The translations under genes were made by a program, and so were the position numbers. From Streptomyces diacarni (lineage in GTDB: Bacteria > Actinomycetota > Actinomycetes > Streptomycetales > Streptomycetaceae): a stretch of 64,000 nt of DNA. This document shows, in pieces, positions 33,709 to 40,819 of the stretch (position 1 is the first letter of the stretch; every line of letters begins with the position of its first letter). The notes below the pieces were generated by a model. It ran no database searches, was not told the DNA's origin, and was given only the letters and a program-made list of their open reading frames with translations. The stretch is from NCBI RefSeq assembly GCF_003323715.1, contig NZ_QOIN01000036.1:224923-288922 (forward strand), given 5' to 3'.

Positions 33709-34872
33709 ATGCTGGACATCGCCGCACAGCTGCACCGCTGGTGCGAGGAAGGACGCGACTTCGCCGTCGCCACCGTCGTCGGCGTCAGCAACAGCGCCCC
33801 GCGACAGGTCGGCGCGGCACTGGCCGTCGACGCCGACGGCGAGGCCGTCGGCAGCGTGAGCGGCGGCTGCGTCGAAGGCGCCGTCTACGCGCTGTGCCAG
33901 GAGGCGCTGGAGTCTGGCGCCAGCATCCGACAGACCTTCGGCTACAGCGACGAGGACGCCTTCGCGGTCGGGCTCACTTGCGGCGGCATCATCGACATCC
34001 TGGTCACCCCGGCGCGCGCCGGAACGCGGGCGCGTGAGGTGTTCACCGCGGCCGTCGCCGAGGCCGCCGAGCGCCGCACCGCCGCGCTCGTCCGCCTCGT
34101 GGAGGGCCCCGACGAGCTGCTGGGCGGCGCGCTGTGGCTGGACGCCGAAGGGGAGCCCCACGGCGCCCTGGGCGGCGCGCCCGAGCTGGACGCCACGGCG
34201 GTGGCCGAGGGCCGCGCCCTGCTGGACGCCGGCCGCACCGCGACCGTCACCGTCGGCGCCGACGGCAGCAGGTGCGGGCAGCCGGTGACCCTGCTCGTCG
34301 AGTCGAGCGTCCCCGCGCCCCGCATGCTGGTGTTCGGCGCCATCGACTTCGCGGCCGCGCTGGTGCGGATCGGCACGTTCCTCGGCTACCGCGTCACCGT
34401 GTGCGACGCGCGCCCCGTCTTCGCCACCGCCCGCCGCTTCCCCGACGCCGACGAGGTCGTCGTCGACTGGCCGCACCGCTACCTCGACACCCAGGAGCTG
34501 GACGGCCGCACCGTCGTCTGCGTCCTCACCCACGACGCCAAGTTCGACGTGCCGCTGCTGGAGCGCGCGCTGCGGCTCCCGGTGGCGTACGTCGGTGCCA
34601 TGGGCTCGCGCCGCGCCCACCTGGAGCGTCTGGAGCGGCTGCGCGAGGCCGGGCTGACCGACGCCGAACTCGCCCGGCTGCGCTCGCCCATCGGCCTCGA
34701 CCTCGGCGCCAGGACACCACAGGAGACGGCGCTCTCGATCGCCGCTGAGATCGTCGCGGTGCGCCACGGGGGCACCGGCGTGCCCCTCAACGGCGCCCAC
34801 ACCCCCATCCACCACGACCGGGGCCCGGCCCCCACCTCGCTGACGGGCGGCACGGACCGGGCGGCGGGCTGA
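33709..34872 (+). CDS. XdhC/CoxI-family molybdenum cofactor insertion protein
   Basis: A 387-residue protein. The N-terminal XdhC/CoxI domain has VSNSAPRQVGAALAVD and GSVSGGCVEGAVY. The C-terminal Rossmann domain has MLVFGAIDFAAALVRIG, then CVLTHDAKFDVPLLERAL and YVGAMGSRRAHLERL. XdhC binds sulfurated molybdenum cofactor and loads it into xanthine dehydrogenase. ATG 33709 follows GGAG. It is last in the xdh-permease-xdhC row and convergent with the exonuclease-like gene. Confidence 0.9.
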   Translation: MLDIAAQLHRWCEEGRDFAVATVVGVSNSAPRQVGAALAVDADGEAVGSVSGGCVEGAVYALCQEALESGASIRQTFGYSDEDAFAVGLTCGGIIDILVTPARAGTRAREVFTAAVAEAAERRTAALVRLVEGPDELLGGALWLDAEGEPHGALGGAPELDATAVAEGRALLDAGRTATVTVGADGSRCGQPVTLLVESSVPAPRMLVFGAIDFAAALVRIGTFLGYRVTVCDARPVFATARRFPDADEVVVDWPHRYLDTQELDGRTVVCVLTHDAKFDVPLLERALRLPVAYVGAMGSRRAHLERLERLREAGLTDAELARLRSPIGLDLGARTPQETALSIAAEIVAVRHGGTGVPLNGAHTPIHHDRGPAPTSLTGGTDRAAG

Positions 34873-34915
34873 ACGCGCAGCCGGCGGACAGCGCGGCGTG
34901 AACGCGCGGACGGCG

Positions 34916-35929
34916 CTAGAGCAGTTTCACGTTCACCAGCAGTGCCCGGTGGTCCGTGCCCCGCAGGTGCAGAAACTTGCCGTCCACCGGCACCATCTCC
35001 TCGCTGAGCAGCACGTGGTCGATCTGCGCGCCCAGCACCGGGGTGGTGCGGGTCGGCCACGTCGGTGTACGCGAGTTGCCGAGCAGACGGGCCGCGTCGT
35101 GCATGCCGGTGTCCAGGACGGCCCGGAAGCTCGCGTGGTCCTGCGAGGAGTTGAAGTCGCCCGCGATCAGCGTCGGCAGCCTGCGGTCCGCGGCGTAGGC
35201 GCGCAGCGCGTCCAACTCGGACCGCCACGTCGCCGTGTCGCCGGGCGTGGGCGGCATCGGGTGCGCCACCTGGAGGGCGACGCGCTCGCCGTGGACCTCG
35301 GCGACGGCGCCGGGCATCGACAGCCGGCCGCTCACCTGGCTCCGGTCGTGCAGCGGGTAGACGCTCAGCAGCGCCGAACCCCGCGCGCCGCCGTCCACCC
35401 CGGTGACGAGCCTGTGCGGGTACTCCTCGCGCAGCGCGGGAGCGTTCAGCGCCTTCGCGCACCCCCTGTCGCATTCCTGGACGGCCACCAGCTGCGGACG
35501 CTCCCTGCGCAGCGTCTCCACCAGATCCCGCGTCGCCCCGCCGTACTTCAGGTTGGCCGTCAGAACGCGGAACTGCGCCTTGCCGGCCCGTCCTGCGGCC
35601 CCGTCCGGCGCCGGCGGCCCGTAAGGACGCAGGAACCAGCCGGTGCCCGCCAGCACCACCAGCGCCCACACCAGCACCAGCCACCGCCGGGCCAGCGCGG
35701 CGCCCGCCAGCGCCAGCCAGGCGGGCACCATGAACCACGGCAGGAACGCCAGCAGCTGCGGCACCGGGGTCGGCCCGGCCTCGTCCGCGGCACGAAAACC
35801 CAACGGCACGCTGAGGACGAGGAGCGTCAGCGCACACAGCGCCGCGACGAAGGGGTGCCGGCGCCGCCGCCCCGCGAGCGCACCGTCCGCCCCGCCCCGC
35901 TCCCTGTCCGTCCTCGCCCCCGTGTACAC
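34916..35929 (-). CDS. Membrane-anchored endonuclease/exonuclease/phosphatase family protein
   Basis: A protein of about 337 residues. Three N-terminal hydrophobic helices (about 25-105) anchor it, and the EEP catalytic domain follows, probably outside the cell: LTANLKYGG (Asn), VAVQECD (metal Glu), IAGDFNSSQDH (Asp-x-Asn), IDHVLLS and GTDHRALLV (His). The substrate, nucleic acid or phospholipid/sugar phosphate, cannot be read. GTG 35929 is the best in-frame start, but its ribosome site is poorly placed (AGGAGG about 17 bases away), so the start is uncertain. Confidence 0.8.
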   Translation of the reverse strand: MYTGARTDRERGGADGALAGRRRRHPFVAALCALTLLVLSVPLGFRAADEAGPTPVPQLLAFLPWFMVPAWLALAGAALARRWLVLVWALVVLAGTGWFLRPYGPPAPDGAAGRAGKAQFRVLTANLKYGGATRDLVETLRRERPQLVAVQECDRGCAKALNAPALREEYPHRLVTGVDGGARGSALLSVYPLHDRSQVSGRLSMPGAVAEVHGERVALQVAHPMPPTPGDTATWRSELDALRAYAADRRLPTLIAGDFNSSQDHASFRAVLDTGMHDAARLLGNSRTPTWPTRTTPVLGAQIDHVLLSEEMVPVDGKFLHLRGTDHRALLVNVKLL

Positions 35930-36053
35930 GTCCCCGATGATGCCGCACCTCCTGTCACGTTGGGGTAAGCCCCCGCCCGGGGGTGGTGCGCGTGCGGGTG
36001 TACCTCCACGATGGGCTCCCAGCACTTCCAGCCCCCGCTGACCAGGAGGGAAC

Positions 36054-37739
36054 ATGATCCCGTCCCCGCCCACCGAGGCCTTCCGAGCCGCCCGCGACAC
36101 GCTGCTGACGCACCGGACGGACTACGAGGCCGCGCGCGCCGCCTTCGCCTGGCCACGGCCCGAGCACTTCAACTGGGCGCTGGACTGGTTCGACCACATC
36201 GCCGAGGGCAACGACCGGCTCGCCCTGCACATCGTGGAGGAGGACGCCACCGAGCGGCGCGTCACCTTCGCGCAGATGCGGGAGCGCTCGAACCGGGTCG
36301 CCAACTGGCTGCGCGGCCGCGGTGTCGACCCCGGCGACCGCGTCATCGTCATGCTGGGCAACCAGGTCGAACTCTGGGAGACCCTGCTGGCGCTGATGAA
36401 GCTGCGCGCCGTCGTCATCCCCGCGACCCCGCAGCTGGGCCCGCGCGACCTCACCGACCGCGTCACGCGCGGACAGGCCCGCCACGTCCTGGCCCGCGCC
36501 GCCGACACCGGCAAGTTCGCCGAGGTGGCCGGCGACTACACGCGCATCGCCGTGGGCAGCGGCGGCACGCCCGAGGCCGGCTGGCTCGCCTACGAGGACG
36601 CGTACGAGGCCGACGGCGTCTTCGACCCGCAGGGCGCCACCCGCGCGGACGACACCCTGCTGCTGTACTTCACCTCGGGGACGACCGCCCTGCCCAAACT
36701 GGTGGAGCACACCCACGTCTCCTACCCGGTGGGACACCTGGCGACCATGTACTGGATCGGACTGCGCCCCGGCGACGTCCATCTCAACATCTCCTCGCCG
36801 GGCTGGGCCAAGCACGCCTGGTCCAACTTCTTCGCCCCCTGGAACGCCGAGGCCACCATCTTCATCCACAACTACACCCGCTTCGACGCGGGCCGCCTCA
36901 TGGCCGAGATGGAACGCGGCGGCGTCACCAGTTTCTGCGCACCGCCCACCGTCTGGCGCATGCTCATCCAGGCCGACCTGGGCAAGCTCGCGGCCGTACC
37001 GCGCGAGGTCGTCGCCGCGGGCGAGCCGCTCAACCCCGAAGTCATCGCGCACGTGCGCCGCGTGTGGGGCGTGACCATCCGCGACGGCTTCGGCCAGACG
37101 GAGACGGCCGTCCAGGTCGCCAACACCCCGGGCCAGGTCCTCAAGACCGGCTCCATGGGACGTCCCACCCCGGGCTTCGACGTCACCCTCCTCGACCCCG
37201 TCACCGGTGAGGCGGGCGCCCGCGAGGGCGAGATCTGCCTCGACCTCGCGGGCGCCCCGGTCGGCCTGATGCGCGGCTACCACGGCGACACCGAGCGCAC
37301 CGAGCGGGCCATGGCGGACGGCTACTACCGCACCGGTGACATCGGCTCACGCGACGCGGACGGCTACCTCACCTACGTGGGCCGCTCCGACGACGTCTTC
37401 AAGGCGAGCGACTACAAGATCTCCCCGTTCGAGGTGGAGAGCGTCCTGCTGGAGCACGAGGCCGTCGCGGAGGCGGCCGTCGTGCCGTCGCCCGATCCGG
37501 TGCGGCTCGCGGTGCCGAAGGCGTACGTCGTGCTGGCGGACGGCTACACGCCCGACGCGCAGACGGCGCGCGTGCTGTTCGCGCACTGCCGCGAGCGGCT
37601 GGCACCGTACAAGCGGGTGCGCGTGGTGGAGTTCGCCGAGCTCCCCAAGACGATCTCCGGCAAGATCCGCCGGGTCGAGCTGCGCGCGCACGCGGCCGGG
37701 GAGACGGGCGCCCCCGGGGTGGAGCACCGCGACGGCTGA
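36054..37739 (+). CDS. AMP-dependent acyl-CoA synthetase
   Basis: A 561-residue ANL-superfamily ligase that adenylates a carboxylic acid and forms its CoA thioester. Motifs in order: YFTSGTTALPKLVEHTH (P-loop, about 204), GFGQTET (about 345), YRTGDIG (about 425) and a C-terminal PKTISGKIRR with the adenylation Lys. The HFNWALDWFDHIAEGN opening and overall pattern point to medium-chain or aromatic acyl substrates rather than acetate. ATG 36054 follows GAGGGA. It stands alone. Confidence 0.87.
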   Translation: MIPSPPTEAFRAARDTLLTHRTDYEAARAAFAWPRPEHFNWALDWFDHIAEGNDRLALHIVEEDATERRVTFAQMRERSNRVANWLRGRGVDPGDRVIVMLGNQVELWETLLALMKLRAVVIPATPQLGPRDLTDRVTRGQARHVLARAADTGKFAEVAGDYTRIAVGSGGTPEAGWLAYEDAYEADGVFDPQGATRADDTLLLYFTSGTTALPKLVEHTHVSYPVGHLATMYWIGLRPGDVHLNISSPGWAKHAWSNFFAPWNAEATIFIHNYTRFDAGRLMAEMERGGVTSFCAPPTVWRMLIQADLGKLAAVPREVVAAGEPLNPEVIAHVRRVWGVTIRDGFGQTETAVQVANTPGQVLKTGSMGRPTPGFDVTLLDPVTGEAGAREGEICLDLAGAPVGLMRGYHGDTERTERAMADGYYRTGDIGSRDADGYLTYVGRSDDVFKASDYKISPFEVESVLLEHEAVAEAAVVPSPDPVRLAVPKAYVVLADGYTPDAQTARVLFAHCRERLAPYKRVRVVEFAELPKTISGKIRRVELRAHAAGETGAPGVEHRDG

Positions 37740-37790
37740 GGCGATCCCCGCTCCCTCCGCAAGCGGCGCCGGTGCGGAGCGGGGACACCC

Positions 37791-38525
37791 TCATCTCGGG
37801 GTGCGCAGCAGGTGCTGGGCCGTCTCGTTGATGGCGCTCGGCGTTCCGGTGAGGTCGAGGACGAACAGGGGGAGGGCGAGCGCCTCGGCGCGGGCCCGCG
37901 CCTCGGGCGCGTACCCGGCGAGGGCGAAGCACACGGCCTCGACGGAGTCGTTGAGCCCGGTCAGCCACAGGGTCTCCACTTCGCGCACCCCGGTCGGCGT
38001 GGTGGAGGGATCGACGTGGGCGATGACTCTGGCGCCGCGCACATCGACCCCGGAGGCCGGGGTCCGCTCGGCGACGCGCACCCCCTCGAACCCGAGCCAC
38101 CGCAGGTACTGCGCGGCGGCGTTGTTGGCGTCGTGCGCCGTGCGGATGGTGACGGGCCTGAACGGCGGCCGCGCCACGGGCGCGGCGGGTGGTGCCGCGG
38201 GTGGTGTGGCGGGCGGTGCGGCCGCGGGCGGCCTTGTGGTGGCGCCTTCGCGCGCCGAGGTGCCCGCACGGGCGACCGGCACCCGCAGTGTGGTGCCGCA
38301 GCCGCAGCCCAACTCCGGCTGCGGCCACTCGTCGACGCGGCCGCACGCCGGGCACCGCACGGAGATCCAGGAGCCCGCCCAGGTGCGGTGGCGTACCTGG
38401 GTCGCGGAGGCGGTGGCGAGCAGGGGCAGGGCGATCGGGGCGCCGCATCCGCAGGGGTATACGGGGGCGGCGTAGTGGTGCTCGCGACGGCACACGGGGC
38501 AGCGCACAAGCACACTTTCAGCCAT
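37791..38525 (-). CDS. Zinc-ribbon protein with restriction endonuclease-like C-terminus
   Basis: A 244-residue protein. The N-terminal half has two paired Cys motifs (CPVC...CGCG and CPAC...CGCG) that look like zinc ribbons. A Pro/Ala linker follows (about 117-142). The C-terminal part (DANNAAAQYLRWLGF, GVDVRGARVIAHVD) resembles the alpha-beta core of Mrr-like nucleases, though no full catalytic set is convincing. ATG 38525 is the natural start before the first Cys pair. The role is unknown. Confidence 0.62.
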   Translation of the reverse strand: MAESVLVRCPVCRREHHYAAPVYPCGCGAPIALPLLATASATQVRHRTWAGSWISVRCPACGRVDEWPQPELGCGCGTTLRVPVARAGTSAREGATTRPPAAAPPATPPAAPPAAPVARPPFRPVTIRTAHDANNAAAQYLRWLGFEGVRVAERTPASGVDVRGARVIAHVDPSTTPTGVREVETLWLTGLNDSVEAVCFALAGYAPEARARAEALALPLFVLDLTGTPSAINETAQHLLRTPR

Positions 38526-38693
38526 CGTTCGGGCTCCAGCAGGTCGTCCGGCGCATCGCCGGTCACGGCACGATTCCCTCCATCGTGCCCCACTCGCGCC
38601 CTGATCGTCAGTGGTCGTTCCGCTCGTCGGGGTTTGCGCGGAGGGGGCCGCTGTCGGGCGGTGCCCGCTGTGCGGGAGGATGGCATGAGGATG

Positions 38694-38744
38694 CCCCCGC
38701 GCGGGACGGCCACCCCTCATCAACTGGACCGTCCCGCACGGGGG
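38694..38744. terminator. Catalase-side hairpin
   Basis: A 16-bp stem with one mismatch (CCCCCGCGCGGGACGG at 38694-38709 with CCGTCCCGCACGGGGG at 38729-38744) and a 19-base loop lies 70 bases beyond the catalase stop. I see no gene in the surrounding 289-bp gap 38526-38814. Confidence 0.5.
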
Positions 38745-38814
38745 CGCGCACGGACCGACCTCCCAATCGGTCCCGTACGCCGCTCGTGGTGCGGCTGGCG
38801 CGGAGCGCGGGCGC

Positions 38815-40287
38815 TCAGCCCTCCTGCAGCTCGCGGACCGCCTCTTCGACGCGCTTGCCGTACTCCGGGTCCGCGGCGGCGAAGTGGGCGATGTTCTTCT
38901 CGACGACGTCCTCGCGCGAGACCTGCGCCAGCCCGCCGGCGATGTTGCCGATCAGGCGCTTCTTCTCCTCCTCGGACATGAGCCGGTAGAGCTCGCCGGC
39001 CTGGAAGAAGTCGTCGTCCTTGGTGTGCTGCGGCGCCTCGTGGGTGCCCCAGTGGCCGGTCACCTGCTGCGGCGCGGACAGCGGGGCGCCGGTCTCGACG
39101 GGGCCGCCGTAGGAGTTGGGCTCGTAGTTCTTGGCGTGGCGGTCGTAGGCGTTGGTGGCCATCAGGCCGTCGCGCCCGTAGTTGTCGGCGCCCGTCGCCA
39201 CGGCCTTCGGCGCGTTGACCGCGAGCTGGGTGTGGTTGACACCGAGCCGGTAGCGGTGCGCGTCCGCGTAGGCGAACAGCCGGCCCTGGAGCATCTTGTC
39301 CGGCGAGGGGCCGATGCCGGGCACGAAGTTGTTGGGCGAGAACGCGGACTGCTCGACCTCGGCGAAGACGTTGTCCGGGTTGCGGTCCAGCACCAGGCGG
39401 CCCACGCGCTGGAGCGGGTAGTCCTTGTGCGGCCAGATCTTGGTCAGGTCGAACGGGTTGAAGCGGTAGTCGGCCGCCTCCGCCGCGGGCATGACCTGGA
39501 CGTACAGCGTCCAGGACGGGTAGACGCCGCGCTCGATCGACTGGAGCAGGTCGGTCTGGTGGCTGTTGGGGTCGGAGCCGGACAGCTCTTCGCCCTGCTC
39601 GGCGGACAGGCAGCGGATGCCCTGGTTCGTCTTGAAGTGGTACTTGACGAAGAAGGCCTCGCCCTCGGCGTTGGTCCACTGGTAGGTGTGCGAGCTGTAG
39701 CCGTTCATGTGGCGGTAGGAGGCCGGGATGCCGCGGTCGCCCATCAGCCAGGTGACCTGGTGGGTGGCCTCGGGCGAGTTGGCCCAGAAGTCCCACACGT
39801 TGTCGGGCTCCTGCTTGCCGGTGAACGGGTCGCGCTTTTGCGAGTGGATGAAGTCGGGGAACTTCAGAGGGTCCTTGATGAAGAAGACCGGGGTGTTGTT
39901 GCCGACGAGGTCGTAGTTGCCCTCTTCGGTGTAGAACTTCAGGGCGAAGCCGCGCGGGTCGCGGGCCGCGTCGGGGCCGCCGAGGCTGTCGGCGACGGTG
40001 GAGAAGCGGGCGAACGTCTCGGTGCGGCGGCCGACCTCACCGAGGAAGTGGGCGCTGGTGTAGGCGCTGACGTCGTCCGTCACCTCGAAGTAGCCGTACG
40101 CGCCGGAGCCGCGGGCGTGCACCACGCGCTCCGGGATCCGCTCCCGGTTGAACCGCGCCAGCTTCTCCAGCAGGTGCTGGTCCTGGAGAAGGAGCGGGCC
40201 ACCGATGCCGGCGGAGGTGGAGTTCTGGTTGTCGGCGACGGGCGCACCCGCCTCGGTGGTCAGCGTGGGCTTCGACGACTTCGACAT
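38815..40287 (-). CDS. katA: Monofunctional heme catalase
   Basis: A 490-residue small-subunit catalase that splits H2O2 in the cytosol. The active-site region is [17 protein letters not shown] (His about 56) with Asn in [11 protein letters not shown]. The heme-ligand region is [17 protein letters not shown] (Tyr). ATG 40287 has GGAAGG upstream. Its promoter (-35 TTGACT, 17 bp, -10 TACGCT) is overlapped at the -35 by a palindrome identical to the one in front of the uricase operon, which suggests joint control. No adjacent Fur/CatR-type regulator gene is present. Confidence 0.93.
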   Translation of the reverse strand: MSKSSKPTLTTEAGAPVADNQNSTSAGIGGPLLLQDQHLLEKLARFNRERIPERVVHARGSGAYGYFEVTDDVSAYTSAHFLGEVGRRTETFARFSTVADSLGGPDAARDPRGFALKFYTEEGNYDLVGNNTPVFFIKDPLKFPDFIHSQKRDPFTGKQEPDNVWDFWANSPEATHQVTWLMGDRGIPASYRHMNGYSSHTYQWTNAEGEAFFVKYHFKTNQGIRCLSAEQGEELSGSDPNSHQTDLLQSIERGVYPSWTLYVQVMPAAEAADYRFNPFDLTKIWPHKDYPLQRVGRLVLDRNPDNVFAEVEQSAFSPNNFVPGIGPSPDKMLQGRLFAYADAHRYRLGVNHTQLAVNAPKAVATGADNYGRDGLMATNAYDRHAKNYEPNSYGGPVETGAPLSAPQQVTGHWGTHEAPQHTKDDDFFQAGELYRLMSEEEKKRLIGNIAGGLAQVSREDVVEKNIAHFAAADPEYGKRVEEAVRELQEG

Positions 40288-40337
40288 GGACGACCTTCCT
40301 GGGGCGTGATTCGCGGAAAACAGTTTCCGCATCATGG

Positions 40338-40366
40338 AGCGTAGGGAGGGGCGCAGGGTGAGTCAA
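40338..40366 (-). promoter_or_regulatory. Catalase promoter
   Basis: Read on the minus strand: -35 TTGACT at 40366-40361, 17-base spacer, -10 TACGCT at 40343-40338. The -35 lies in the palindromic operator half, so a bound repressor would block RNA polymerase. The start codon is about 50 bases downstream of the -10. Confidence 0.65.
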
Positions 40367-40378
40367 CAGTTTGTTGAA
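40362..40378. promoter_or_regulatory. Palindromic operator, catalase copy
   Basis: GTCAACAGTTTGTTGAA, core TCAACA-gtt-TGTTGA with perfect 6-bp arms. The same 17 bases occur once more in the window, inverted, at 50395-50411 before uraD. In both places TTGAC of the operator is the -35 of the downstream gene. Confidence 0.8.
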
Positions 40379-40487
40379 ATTTTGGCGCGGGGGAAACCCG
40401 TCGGACGGCGAGACGACCGGAAACCCGCCGCTTCCCGGGTCTTGTCCACCCATGCCCGCCGCTCATATCGTCCTCGGGTCGCGACGC

Positions 40488-40512
40488 ACGCACGTGCTGA
40501 CCGCACGTGCGT
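40488..40512. promoter_or_regulatory. Perfect hairpin in the lanthipeptide gene leader
   Basis: ACGCACGTGC (40488-40497), loop TGACC, GCACGTGCGT (40503-40512): a perfect 10-bp stem ending 31 bases before the precursor ATG. It could be an operator for a dimeric regulator or an RNA hairpin affecting translation. There is no T-run, so it is not an ordinary terminator. Confidence 0.6.
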
Positions 40513-40543
40513 CAGGGAACATGACGCTTTCACGGGAGAAACC

Positions 40544-40699
40544 ATGGAAACGCTGTCAGAGTTCACGCCACGCGAGGCCGGGGCCCTCCCGGCGGAGCCG
40601 CAGACCTCCTTCACCGACACCGACATGAGCACCGCGGCGGCGGACCGCTGCCCGATCAGCATGTGCGTCGACCACTGCGTCGGCACGCAGACCGGCTGA
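40544..40699 (+). CDS. lanA: Lanthipeptide precursor peptide (LanA)
   Basis: A 51-residue peptide with an acidic leader (METLSEFTPREAGALPAEPQ) and a C-terminal region rich in Ser, Thr and Cys: TSFTDTDMST, AAADR, then CPISMCVDHCVGTQTG. Three Cys (residues 37, 42, 46) and several preceding Ser/Thr can form up to three (methyl)lanthionine rings. ATG 40544 follows GGGAGAA. The next gene, 120 bases on, encodes the synthetase, which identifies it as the substrate. The core does not resemble venezuelin or other class III/IV cores I know. No protease or exporter gene is adjacent. Confidence 0.82.
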   Translation: METLSEFTPREAGALPAEPQTSFTDTDMSTAAADRCPISMCVDHCVGTQTG

Positions 40700-40819
40700 C
40701 CGCACGCCGACGGACCGGCGGCGGCGCTCGGACCGGCCGACCGCACGGGCCGGCGGCCCCGGGCCGCCGCTGAGCTCCGCTGACTGCTGAGGGACCAACG
40801 CCTTGGGGGAGCCGGGTCG

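Noticed and set aside
31651..34815. 1054-codon minus-strand frame across the permease and XdhC genes
   Set aside because: Low-complexity translation opposite two well-recognised genes, with no ribosome site.
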